A stretch of DNA of 64,000 nucleotides from Pseudomonadota bacterium (lineage in GTDB: Bacteria; Pseudomonadota; Alphaproteobacteria; UBA828): NCBI GenBank assembly GCA_027624955.1, contig JAQBTG010000001.1, positions 62,001 to 126,000 on the forward strand, in the 5' to 3' direction. Within the stretch, counting starts at the first letter, position 1. The number at the start of each line of letters is the position of its first letter. The notes beneath the pieces are model-generated. The model worked only from the letters and a program-made list of their open reading frames with translations, was not told the origin of the DNA and did not search any database. The position numbers and the translations under genes are program-made. This document shows, one piece after another, positions 8,963-17,374 of this stretch.

Positions 8963-9126
8963 GGCGATTCTCCCCTCGGCCGGTCGACGTACTAAATTAC
9001 TCTAAGCGGACCATGTGCGACCGGCAACGCACGAGATGTTGACCCATCGAGAGTGCCGCCAAGCTGGCCGATCGGATAAAATAGGGAAATTCATTACTCA
9101 GACGCCGCAAGTCGATAAGGATCGTC

Positions 9127-10794
9127 ATGCCCATGCAGACCATGCGGAAGACATCGGAAGACCGGTCGTTTGGTCACCGCGGGTTAGGCTTTGCCCTCCG
9201 CATCGCCTTGGCGGCGGTGCTTTTTCATTACTCGCTGGCGCAATTTGAAGCGCGTGCGGCGGAGCCGGAAACATTGTCCGTGCTTGCCCGTATCGGGCCA
9301 TGGCCGGTCGTGTCAGAGCCGGTCCTCTACCGCGGTCGCTTGTGGTTCGCCAATAGCGTCAAAGATGTGGACCACAACTCGGCTGATATTTACAGCCTGG
9401 GCCCTGGCTCGGCCGAACCGCGCTACGAGCGGCATCTGTGGAGCCAGGATGCCGGCCAGCCTGTTGTGGCGGACGGCCTGCTGTATTGGCCGTCTGAGGA
9501 TTCGCGTATCTTCGGCGCCTGGGGCGAATTTCAGGTGACTAATGGAGAGGGTTGGGAAACCGGCATAATCCCCAGCGAATTCATTTTTCACCTTCACAAT
9601 ATGACGGCGGCCCAAGGGCGGCTCTATGCCGCGACATCGGCCTGGCAGGGCGCGCTTCATTCGTCGGAGAATCAGGGCCGCACCTGGCAGCGCATTTATC
9701 TTCACCCAAGGGGGCCAAAGGGTGTCAGCCGTATTGTGTCGCTTACCAAGCTAGAAAACGGCGTTGCCGGTTTGTTGCGCGATCCGGACGGTTTCCATTT
9801 GATTGTTGCCGCGCCTGATGGTGTCCGGATGATGGCGGATTGGCCCATCAGCAAATCGCCGACGCAGCTCACCTCGCTGGGCGGTTGGGCCCACGGCTTG
9901 GTCCACCACGACGGTGTAAGAGAATTGTGGCGAAGCGATGGCGTAGTCGCTGAACAAGTTTTTCGGTTCGGCGAAACCGTGCGGCCCTTTGCACTGACCT
10001 CTGGTGACGGCGCTTTATGGGCGCTGAGCGGAGGCAAAAGCGAAGGCGCCGTTCTGAAAAGTGTGGACGGGCGCGCTTGGTCGACGGTCGCTCGTTTCTC
10101 CGGCGGCAAGGCGTATGACCTCCTAGCAGCCGATGGGGCGCTTGTGGTCACCGGCGCGGGCACTGACGGGCAGGGAATTTTGTGGGGTTGGTCCGACAAC
10201 ACGTCCTCCGCCGGCGATGCCCCCTTCCTTGCTCTGCCAGAGTTGACTGGCGCCCAACCGCCACGGCAAATCGACTGGAAGGACGCAGCGGCTCGGCTAG
10301 ATGCCCTCCTCACGGATGAAGAATCTTACGCGCGAATCGGCTGGCCGATCCGTACGCAGGTACTGGAGTATGCTCTGGCGGGCCCGCCTGAGAATTTCTT
10401 TGCCGATCGCCTTGAGAGTCCGCGCGCCACCGGCGCGGTTCATCCTTTCCGCGATGTTGAGATTCCAGATCGCGGTTCAATCGGTGCTTTTTGGCTGCTC
10501 TGGGGTCTCGGGCTCGCCAACAACGGAACGGTCCCGCCGAACTATATTGCCGATCCCTGGACGGTTCGCGAAAACGGCGCGGAAAAATATTTTGAGCCGC
10601 AGCTCATGGCCCTGTGGGCAGCGGCGGAAATCGGACAGGCAGACTACGTGACGATCGACGCGTTGATGACGCGCATCACAAATAGCGCCGACCCGCTATG
10701 GCTGCGCATGGACGCCGTCGGTGCATTGAGCGCGCTCACCGGTGCCACATATGGCGCCGATTTTGAAGCCTGGGCGGGCTGGTATGGGCGGTAA
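9127..10794 (+). CDS. Secreted BNR/sialidase-propeller-like protein, unknown function
   Basis: A 555-residue protein. The start at 9127 has AAGGA six bases upstream. The N-terminus carries a long signal sequence with a hydrophobic core around residues 22-38, ending near EARAAEP. The body has repeated strand patterns with W, G and a BNR/Asp-box (SSENQGRTWQ, about 179-188), suggesting a beta-propeller. The last 100 residues look helical (ALWAAAEIGQADYVTIDALM). No catalytic residues of a known family are evident. It stands alone between the TPR gene and the convergent cyclase gene. Confidence 0.65.
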   Translation: MPMQTMRKTSEDRSFGHRGLGFALRIALAAVLFHYSLAQFEARAAEPETLSVLARIGPWPVVSEPVLYRGRLWFANSVKDVDHNSADIYSLGPGSAEPRYERHLWSQDAGQPVVADGLLYWPSEDSRIFGAWGEFQVTNGEGWETGIIPSEFIFHLHNMTAAQGRLYAATSAWQGALHSSENQGRTWQRIYLHPRGPKGVSRIVSLTKLENGVAGLLRDPDGFHLIVAAPDGVRMMADWPISKSPTQLTSLGGWAHGLVHHDGVRELWRSDGVVAEQVFRFGETVRPFALTSGDGALWALSGGKSEGAVLKSVDGRAWSTVARFSGGKAYDLLAADGALVVTGAGTDGQGILWGWSDNTSSAGDAPFLALPELTGAQPPRQIDWKDAAARLDALLTDEESYARIGWPIRTQVLEYALAGPPENFFADRLESPRATGAVHPFRDVEIPDRGSIGAFWLLWGLGLANNGTVPPNYIADPWTVRENGAEKYFEPQLMALWAAAEIGQADYVTIDALMTRITNSADPLWLRMDAVGALSALTGATYGADFEAWAGWYGR

Positions 10795-10855
10795 AATGGG
10801 CGGCCAGCAGCCGCGCCAGCTCGTCCCGGAAATCAACGGTGACGCCGAAAGGCGC

Positions 10856-12472
10856 CTATCCATAATTTGCGCCGCCGACCGTGAACACTTCCACGCTCTC
10901 GGCGACATGGTGTAATCGCTGATTGCCGAGCGAGTGTAAATCGTCCGGCGTGCGATTGGCGACTTCAGCAGACATCAGCAAGGACTGACCCAGCGCCTTA
11001 CACTGCGCGCTCAATCGTGCGGCGACATTGGCGGCGCGGCCGATGACGGTAAAATCGAGTCGTTTCGGCGCACCGACATTGCCGTACATCACATCGCCGA
11101 AATGCAGACCCAACGCGCATTGCACCGTCGGGCGGTCAGCGCGGGCCGGCATCGCGGCGATGCGGGCGACGATCTCCTCGGCCGTCTCGCGGGCCAGCTG
11201 GCAGGCCTTTACCGCCGCCGCTTCGTCGGTCGCCCCGGCGTCGAGCGGAAATATCGCCAAAACCGCATCGCCGATGAATTTGAGCACTTCACCGCCGCGT
11301 TCCAAAACCGGCTCGGCGGTGCGTTCGAAGAAGTCGTTCAGAAGATCCAAGTAAATCTCGGGTGACAACTCCTCCGCCAGGCCGGTGGAGTTGCGCATGT
11401 CGCAAAACAATATAGCAGCGCGGATATCCTCGCCGTCTCCGCGGTGGGTTAGCCCACCAAGTACTTGGCGCCGCGTCCGGCGCCCGAGATATGTGTCGAA
11501 CAAGTCATCTGTGTTGCGGCGCAGCGTCAACACCTCATAGAATCGGCTGAGCACGGTCACGCATTCGTACACTTTGCCGAGATGCGCGGTGGTAAAGCCC
11601 GCCGGATCGTCCGACGCCAGGGTCATGGTTTGAATTTGACCGTCGGAATAGGGCAACGGCATGGCGACATAGTCGGTGCCGCCACTGGCGCGGAGTTCAT
11701 CAAGAATCGGGAATTGAAACTCGGGGGTAGTGATATCGAGGCGCTGGCGCACTCCGCCCAGGCCCTCACTCACATGACGGACCGGGCTGTTGAGATAGGC
11801 CGGGCTTTCTAGGATACCGTAAGGAATGTCGTTTTCCTCCACACTGCCGCCTCGCACCCAGGTATAGCGCCGACCCTGCAGTTCGGGATGCAGCGTCCAA
11901 ATGCTGACGCTGAAGCGCCACAACGGCAGGCCGACGGCAAGGAGGTGCTCGGCAAATTGTTCGCTCAGTTCCGTCGGCGTTTGGCATTTCCACGCTGCGC
12001 GCAACAGCCAATTGATCAGCGCGCCACTCGCCACCTGAGTGTTGTCGCTATCGGGCAGCGATTGGTCGCTGAGAAGTTCTTCGACCAGGTGCGGGTAGAA
12101 CGCGACGAATCCGGACACATCGCCGGCATCTGGCAACGCGTTCTCATAACTCCAGGCGCCGTTCTCGATCGTCCGCCCGGCAACATGCAAATGCCAATGA
12201 TGTGCTGTGCCCTTGAACGGGCAGAAGGTGCGAAAGGAAGATGGCACCAGAAGATCGGCAATCAAATCATCTTTGGGAAAATAAATATGTGACGGCAGAT
12301 AGGTCTCGTGCATCACCCGTGCGTCGGTGCTGTCAACGACGGTTTGCCCCGCGATCCGTACACGCACCCGTGCGCCGACGGGCTCAATGGCAAGTCGGTA
12401 GGGTGCCTCGATTGCTCCAGCAGGTGCGACATTCAGATCGTGCTCAAGCAATTCTTCCATGGTTCCTAACAT
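10856..12472 (-). CDS. DUF427 - sensor - class III adenylate/guanylate cyclase fusion
   Basis: About 538 residues in three parts. Residues about 15-125 match DUF427 (YLPSHIYFPKDDL, CPFKGTAHHWHL, AWSYENALPDA). The middle, about 150-355, looks like a GAF-type sensory region. The C-terminal catalytic domain begins AAILFCDMRNST and includes GGEVLKFIGDAVLAIFP, GLHFGDVMYGNVG and FTVIGRAANVAARL. Both metal-binding aspartates (FCDMRNST and FIGDAVLA) are present, so it is probably active and makes cyclic AMP or GMP. The frame is open to 12640, but that would overlap the divergent gene; I prefer the ATG at 12472 (12460 is an alternative). Confidence 0.75.
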   Translation of the reverse strand: MLGTMEELLEHDLNVAPAGAIEAPYRLAIEPVGARVRVRIAGQTVVDSTDARVMHETYLPSHIYFPKDDLIADLLVPSSFRTFCPFKGTAHHWHLHVAGRTIENGAWSYENALPDAGDVSGFVAFYPHLVEELLSDQSLPDSDNTQVASGALINWLLRAAWKCQTPTELSEQFAEHLLAVGLPLWRFSVSIWTLHPELQGRRYTWVRGGSVEENDIPYGILESPAYLNSPVRHVSEGLGGVRQRLDITTPEFQFPILDELRASGGTDYVAMPLPYSDGQIQTMTLASDDPAGFTTAHLGKVYECVTVLSRFYEVLTLRRNTDDLFDTYLGRRTRRQVLGGLTHRGDGEDIRAAILFCDMRNSTGLAEELSPEIYLDLLNDFFERTAEPVLERGGEVLKFIGDAVLAIFPLDAGATDEAAAVKACQLARETAEEIVARIAAMPARADRPTVQCALGLHFGDVMYGNVGAPKRLDFTVIGRAANVAARLSAQCKALGQSLLMSAEVANRTPDDLHSLGNQRLHHVAESVEVFTVGGANYG

Positions 12473-12623
12473 CGCATCCGTCCAGGATATTACAAGAGGG
12501 TGGTCACATAGCCGCCATCCTCCCACCATCATGGCGCCATCCCGTCGGCGGTGGCCCAATTTGGCTATGATCGCAACCGATTTAAGGGCATTCTCAGGTG
12601 CGTAAGAACAGGGAGACAAAAAC

Positions 12624-13988
12624 ATGGCCGAAAACGGCAAAACGGAATGCTGCGGTCCGGGCTACGCTTCACCCGCCGAGGCGATGAAGGCGCCGCGTGA
12701 GAAGATTCTTTACACGGTGGCGCTCTATATAGGCACGGGAATCCAAAAGCCGGACTATTTGGCCACCATCGACGCTGACCCCGAAAGCCCGACCTATTCT
12801 AAAGTGATCAGTCGGCTTGAAATGCCGGGCATTGGCGATGAACTACACCATATGGGGTGGAACGCCTGTTCGTCCTGCCATTACGATGCTACCAAGGAGC
12901 GGCGCTATCTGATCGTGCCGGGGGTGCGCAGCACCAATTTGCATATCGTTGACTGCGCGACCGATCCGAAGAACCCGCGCCTGCACAAGGTCATCGAAGG
13001 CGCCGAGATCAAGGAAAAAACCAATCTCTCCGCGCCGCACACGGTGCATTGCTTGGGCTCCGACATCATCATCTCGATGCTCGGCGACGCCAAGGGCGAA
13101 GCTCCCGGCGGGTTCCTACATCTCAATGAGGATTTCGAAATTATCGGCCGCTGGGAGAATGATCTGGGCGGCATGAAGTTCAATTATGATTTTTGGTACC
13201 AGCCACGCCACAACGTCATGGTCTCCAGCGAATGGGCGGCGCCGAACACCTTCATGCCGGGGTTCGATCTCGAAGAAGTCGGCCATCTGAAATATGGCCG
13301 CGAAATCCATTTTTGGAATTTCGAAGAAAAGCGCGTCGAGAACACTGTCTATCTCGGTGAGGACGGTCTGGTGCCGTTGGAAGTGCGCTTTCACCACAAC
13401 CCGGATTCAAGCCACGGCTTCGTCGGCGCCGCGCTGTCGTCGAACGTCATCCATTGGTTCAAAAAAGACGGCGAGTGGATCACCGAGAAGATCATCGATG
13501 TCGAGAACCAGCGCCATCCGGACTGGCCAATTCCCGTGCCCGGCCTGATCAGCGTGATTTTACTCTCCATGGACGACCGCTTCCTCTATCTGTCGAACTG
13601 GCTGCACGGCGACCTCAGGCAATACGACATCACCGATCCGTCGAACCCGAAACTGACCGGCCAAGTATGGATGGGCGGCCTGCTCGGCAAGGCGCCGGAA
13701 GTGCATGGGCGCAAAATGACCGGCGGCCCACAGATGATTCAGCTATCGCTCGACGGCAAGCGTCTTTATGTCACGACCTCGCTGTTCTCCACCTGGGACA
13801 ACCAGTTCTACCCAGAAATCCGAGAAAAGGGCGGCTCGATGATGATGGTCGATTGCGATATCGACCAGGGCGGCATGGCGATCAACCCAGACTTCTATGT
13901 CGATTTCGGCAATGAGCCCAACGGACCGGCGCGATGTCACGAAACACGCTATCCGGGCGGCGATTGCACTTCGGACATATGGGTTTAG
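12624..13988 (+). CDS. Selenium-binding protein 56 family (methanethiol oxidase-like)
   Basis: A 454-residue seven-bladed-propeller protein of the SBP56/MtoX family, which oxidises methanethiol to formaldehyde, sulfide and peroxide using copper in characterised members. Visible landmarks: HHMGWNACSSCHYD (about 75-88) with C82 and C85, HTVHCLG, and the PDSSHGFVG and HGRKMTGGPQM blocks. No signal peptide is present, whereas the characterised bacterial MtoX is periplasmic, so a cytoplasmic location is inferred. The ATG has a GGGAGA ribosome site. A ferredoxin gene follows after six bases and a CoA-binding gene overlaps that, forming a tight three-gene operon. Confidence 0.85.
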   Translation: MAENGKTECCGPGYASPAEAMKAPREKILYTVALYIGTGIQKPDYLATIDADPESPTYSKVISRLEMPGIGDELHHMGWNACSSCHYDATKERRYLIVPGVRSTNLHIVDCATDPKNPRLHKVIEGAEIKEKTNLSAPHTVHCLGSDIIISMLGDAKGEAPGGFLHLNEDFEIIGRWENDLGGMKFNYDFWYQPRHNVMVSSEWAAPNTFMPGFDLEEVGHLKYGREIHFWNFEEKRVENTVYLGEDGLVPLEVRFHHNPDSSHGFVGAALSSNVIHWFKKDGEWITEKIIDVENQRHPDWPIPVPGLISVILLSMDDRFLYLSNWLHGDLRQYDITDPSNPKLTGQVWMGGLLGKAPEVHGRKMTGGPQMIQLSLDGKRLYVTTSLFSTWDNQFYPEIREKGGSMMMVDCDIDQGGMAINPDFYVDFGNEPNGPARCHETRYPGGDCTSDIWV

Positions 13989-13994
13989 GCCACC

Positions 13995-14399
13995 GTGCAG
14001 TCTTCTAAGACGGGGCACTTCACGATCACCCTCGCCAATCAGGGCGGTCAATCCTTCGCGGTCGCGGCCGACAGGCCACTGCTAGACACCCTAGAAGCCC
14101 ACGGCGTATCGCTGCCCTATGGCTGCCGCTACGGCGGCTGCATATCCTGCGCCGCCAAACTACTGACCGGCGACGTCGATCAGAGCGCCGGCACCGCCCT
14201 CAACCGCCGTCAGATCAGCGATGGCTATGTGCTATTATGCGTGGCCCAGCCACAAAGCGACTGCATGCTCGAAATCGGGGTCGAAAGCCACGACAAGCTC
14301 TATCGCAACCCGTTTCAAAGCCCGCTCAGGCCTGAGGAGTTGAAGGCCGACATCGGAGCCAGCACGAAAGCCATGAAGATCATGGAGGACAGGCAATGA
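13995..14399 (+). CDS. Plant-type 2Fe-2S ferredoxin
   Basis: A 134-residue electron carrier. The cluster ligands are in YGCRYGGCISC (C-x4-C-x2-C) with the fourth Cys in VLLCVAQP, the standard plant/bacterial 2Fe-2S pattern. About 30 residues extend beyond the domain and may bind a partner. The start is GTG without an obvious ribosome site, six bases after the SBP56-like gene, so it is probably translated by coupling. Its position suggests it passes electrons to or from the SBP56-like protein or an unlinked oxygenase; that link is inference. Confidence 0.85.
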   Translation: MQSSKTGHFTITLANQGGQSFAVAADRPLLDTLEAHGVSLPYGCRYGGCISCAAKLLTGDVDQSAGTALNRRQISDGYVLLCVAQPQSDCMLEIGVESHDKLYRNPFQSPLRPEELKADIGASTKAMKIMEDRQ

Positions 14400-14845
14400 A
14401 CCATGATGAGGCCTATCCGGCAGAATATTTGGCCGGGATTCTGAAAGAGGTAAAAACCATCGCCATGGTCGGCGCCAGCTCGGACCCGGCCAAATTCAGC
14501 TACGGCGTGCTCCGGGTGTTGCACGAAACCGGCTATGATATGATCCCGGTCAATCCCAATGAAGCCGGCGGCGAAATCCGCGGCCTTAAATGCGTGGAAT
14601 CGCTCGCCGCAATCGACCGGCCAGTGGATATGGTGGAGGTGTTCCGCACTTCGGAGGACGCTTATGCGGTCACCGAAGAAGCCATTGAAATCGGCGCCAA
14701 GGTCGTCTGGATGCAGATCGGCGTGCGCAACGACGCTGCTGCCAAGCTGGCCGAGGCCGCCGGCCTCAAAGTCGTCATGAATCGCTGCCCTAAAATCGAA
14801 CTGTTCCGCCCGTTCTGGAAACCCCGCCTCAATCAGGCCATCTAG
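14396..14845 (+). CDS. CoA-binding (YccU-like) domain protein
   Basis: A 149-residue Rossmann-like CoA-binding protein. Visible motifs are IAMVGASSDPAKFSYGV near the N-terminus, PVNPNEAGGEIRG, DMVEVFRTSEDA, and the C-terminal VVMNRCPKIE typical of the YccU group. Family members bind CoA and may sense or store it; the reaction is unknown. The ATG overlaps the ferredoxin stop (ATGA). It closes the SBP56-ferredoxin operon. Confidence 0.85.
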   Translation: MNHDEAYPAEYLAGILKEVKTIAMVGASSDPAKFSYGVLRVLHETGYDMIPVNPNEAGGEIRGLKCVESLAAIDRPVDMVEVFRTSEDAYAVTEEAIEIGAKVVWMQIGVRNDAAAKLAEAAGLKVVMNRCPKIELFRPFWKPRLNQAI

Positions 14846-14857
14846 AACACGTAACTT

Positions 14858-14865
14858 GCGCGCCC
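14858..14865. other. Possible left edge of a tRNA-adjacent islet (8-bp match to tRNA-Arg 3' end)
   Basis: The eight bases GCGCGCCC here are repeated at 16729-16736, which spans the encoded CCA and acceptor end of the tRNA-Arg gene. The copy lies exactly where the sequence changes from GC-rich to the lower-GC ligase segment. An 8-base GC-rich match can easily arise by chance, and no integrase is present, so this is a weak attachment-site suggestion. Confidence 0.2.
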
Positions 14866-14940
14866 AGCAATATCTGGAAACTTCGGGTTTGACGATCTAG
14901 CGCAGAAGAAGAAATTGGAAAATAAAGAGAATTACGCGCC

Positions 14941-16566
14941 ATGGTAAAAAGCAATATTTTTTCCAATGTTTTTTCTCTGTTTGAAGATTCTTCAAGCCGG
15001 GTTCCAGAGGGTAGTTTCTTATGCACGCCTCCCATGAAGGGCCGAGCATATTACCCAGATGGTTTTGAGATTAACTATAGTGCCGCGCAAAAAATTGTGA
15101 TGAAATTACAGTCAGAATATCAAAAATCAGACTACGGTCCAGGCCATCGCGTGGCTCTGTTGCTAGAAAATAGACCAGAATTTCATTTGCATTGGCTCGC
15201 GCTTAATGGGCTCGGAATTAGCGTTGTTCCGATAAATCCAGACTATCGAGAAGATGAGATCATCTACCTACTTGATCACTCAGAATCAGTACTAGTGGTT
15301 TCAATACCCGAACGAATAGCTGTTCTTCGAGTGGTCATAGAAAAATGCAAAAAAGCAATTCAATTGGTGGAGGTTAATGAATTAGGAAATCAGTTGCGAG
15401 CGGCCCCCGTCGCAAGGTCCTCAGAGAAGCCAGACATCGATTCCGAGGCGGCATTGCTTTACACCTCAGGCACGACTGGTCGTCCTAAAGGGTGCATTCT
15501 AACGAACCGGTACTTTCTTAATGCAGGGCAATGGTATCTGGAGGCAGAAGGATATATGACCCTGGCCTATGGTCAGGAACGTCTTCTAAATCCACTTCCA
15601 CTATATCATGCGAATGCCATGGCTATCGGCAGTATGGCTATGATTTCCTCAGCAGGTTGTATTGTGATGATTGATCGTTTCCACCCCAAAAGTTGGTGGG
15701 GCGATGTCGTCGCGTCTAAAGCAACTATCATTCACTATCTAGGAATAATGCCGCCTCTACTGCTAAATCAACAAACCGGCCCATATGATAATTCACATAA
15801 TATAAAATTTGGAGCGGGGGCAGGAATAGACCCAAAACACCATCAAATGTTTGAGGAGCGGTTCGGGTTTCCATTAATTGAAGGTTGGGGGATGACGGAG
15901 GTTGCCATGCCTACGTGGGGAAGTCGTGAGCCAAGGCAGATAGATACAAGGGCATTTGGACGACCGCTTTCTGATTGTGAGGTTCGTATTGTTGATACTG
16001 ACGACAAGGAAGTTCCTTCAGGTACGCCTGGTGAACTTACCCTGCGCATGACCGGCAATAATCCGCGCCGCTGCCTTTTCTCGGGATATTTGAAGGATGA
16101 TGCGGCGACCGAATTCGCGTGGCGGGGAGGTTGGTTTCACACTGGCGACACCGTATCTCGGTCGGCTGATGACGTTTTAACTTTTGTAGATCGTACTAAG
16201 AATATTATTAGGAGAAGCGGCGAGAATATAGCGGCAGCTGAAATTGAGGCGGTTTTGCAGTCTCATAATTGTATCGCGCAAGCAGCAGTTATTGGCGTGG
16301 CAGATGAACTTCGTCAAGAAGAGGTCATGGCCTGCATAATTCTCAAAGAAACAATATCTCCGGATATTACCACCGCAATTGAATTGCAGGACTATTGCCT
16401 GGGAGAGCTGGCCTATTACAAAGCACCGGCTTATTTTCTTTTCGTGAACACTCTTCCGGTAACGAATACACAGAAGGTCAGCAAAGTACGGATATTTCCG
16501 CCTGAGGTGGACCCACGTGGTGTCGATGGCTGTCTGGACTTACGTGAACGTAAGCGAAGAAATTAA
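14941..16566 (+). CDS. AMP-forming acyl-CoA ligase (class I adenylate-forming), probably acquired
   Basis: A 541-residue adenylate-forming enzyme that activates a carboxylic acid to its CoA ester. Motifs: LLYTSGTTGRPKGC (P-loop-like A3), GWGMTEVAMPTWG (A5), WFHTGDTVS with DRTKNIIRRSGENI (A7-A8), and the C-terminal QKVSK holding the catalytic lysine, where the usual Gly before Lys is Gln. The overall form resembles crotonobetaine/carnitine-CoA ligases. Base and codon use differ sharply from both neighbours (many AT-ending codons), and the gene lies beside a tRNA 3' end, so horizontal transfer is likely. The substrate is unknown. No clear ribosome site is seen. Confidence 0.85.
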   Translation: MVKSNIFSNVFSLFEDSSSRVPEGSFLCTPPMKGRAYYPDGFEINYSAAQKIVMKLQSEYQKSDYGPGHRVALLLENRPEFHLHWLALNGLGISVVPINPDYREDEIIYLLDHSESVLVVSIPERIAVLRVVIEKCKKAIQLVEVNELGNQLRAAPVARSSEKPDIDSEAALLYTSGTTGRPKGCILTNRYFLNAGQWYLEAEGYMTLAYGQERLLNPLPLYHANAMAIGSMAMISSAGCIVMIDRFHPKSWWGDVVASKATIIHYLGIMPPLLLNQQTGPYDNSHNIKFGAGAGIDPKHHQMFEERFGFPLIEGWGMTEVAMPTWGSREPRQIDTRAFGRPLSDCEVRIVDTDDKEVPSGTPGELTLRMTGNNPRRCLFSGYLKDDAATEFAWRGGWFHTGDTVSRSADDVLTFVDRTKNIIRRSGENIAAAEIEAVLQSHNCIAQAAVIGVADELRQEEVMACIILKETISPDITTAIELQDYCLGELAYYKAPAYFLFVNTLPVTNTQKVSKVRIFPPEVDPRGVDGCLDLRERKRRN

Positions 16567-16726
16567 GCTTCCTGAAGTTTGTATGCATGTTGCAATATAT
16601 TTATCTAATGGGGAGCAATCCTATCCTCGTCCCGTAGCCCCTGTCCATTGCTTCAGTGCCGAGAGACACGCCTGACCAACGGCGTCCCGACAGCATGGCA
16701 AAATTAAACTAACCTATTGATAAAAC

Positions 16727-16803
16727 TGGCGCGCCCGACAGGATTCGAACCTGTGACCCCCAGATTAGGAATCTGGTGCTCTATCCGACTGAGCTACGGG
16801 CGC
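16727..16803 (-). tRNA. tRNA-Arg (anticodon CCT), CCA encoded
   Basis: The complementary strand folds into a full cloverleaf. The acceptor stem GCGCCCG pairs with CGGGCGC, the D arm includes AGCTCAGTCGGATAGAGC, the anticodon stem CCAGA/TCTGG encloses the loop TTCCTAA (anticodon CCT), and the T arm contains GGTTCGAATCC. The 3' CCA is in the DNA. This decodes AGG arginine codons, which are rare in GC-rich alphaproteobacteria. Its 3' side faces the low-GC ligase gene. Confidence 0.95.
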
Positions 16804-16861
16804 TCTCAGGGATGCGTGTCCTGCCTGATAACATGAAATAAGGAGCGGGGGAACGGGGCGG

Positions 16862-17353
16862 CTATCCGCTCTCGTTGCCGTTTGTGACAATGCGATTGAA
16901 GACGCTGCGGTGTTTGGTAGGGCGGTTGTCGGTGTATTCGCGCGGGATATAGACCTTGCAGTTGGCGTTGAGCTCGCGGCATTTCCGCGCCTGATAAAAC
17001 GTCACATGGCGCGCTTTGGCGTGGAAAGTCATGGCCACTAGGCAGGGGCCCTCAAGGCAATCCTTGTAGGCCGGCGCGGTGCCGCCGTTCACCCAGCCTT
17101 CGGCAATTGCCTCGGAGCAGCGTGCCCAACCGACATAGCCGGCGAGCCGGCCATCCTCGATCGTAAAGAAATAATGGCCGCGCCGGATCTGCCCGCCGAG
17201 CGAGGCGCTGAAGCGCCCAAAGCGGTATGAGGCAAATGGTTCGGTTTGGCGCAACAAGGCCACGGCATGGCCGAGCGCCTCGCGCGGATTTCGGAATCGC
17301 TGGGTTGAAAGTTCGCCGCGTTTAGCCGCCCCGGTTGCCGGCTGACCGGTCAT
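16862..17353 (-). CDS. Putative HlyC-like (toxin-activating) lysine acyltransferase
   Basis: A 163-residue protein. The N-terminal half (about residues 25-80: ALGHAVALLRQTEPF ... GHYFFTIEDGRLAGYVGWA) follows the pattern of the RTX-toxin acyltransferase HlyC, a GNAT-fold enzyme that acylates lysines. The C-terminal half is less similar, with a basic stretch ending RPTKHRSVFNRIV. No RTX toxin gene is in the window, so the target would be elsewhere. It runs in the same direction as the PagL-like gene, which ends 21 bases upstream of it. An unrelated GNAT-fold protein is the main alternative. Confidence 0.45.
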   Translation of the reverse strand: MTGQPATGAAKRGELSTQRFRNPREALGHAVALLRQTEPFASYRFGRFSASLGGQIRRGHYFFTIEDGRLAGYVGWARCSEAIAEGWVNGGTAPAYKDCLEGPCLVAMTFHAKARHVTFYQARKCRELNANCKVYIPREYTDNRPTKHRSVFNRIVTNGNESG

Positions 17354-17374
17354 CGGATTCGGGGTTCCCGCCGG

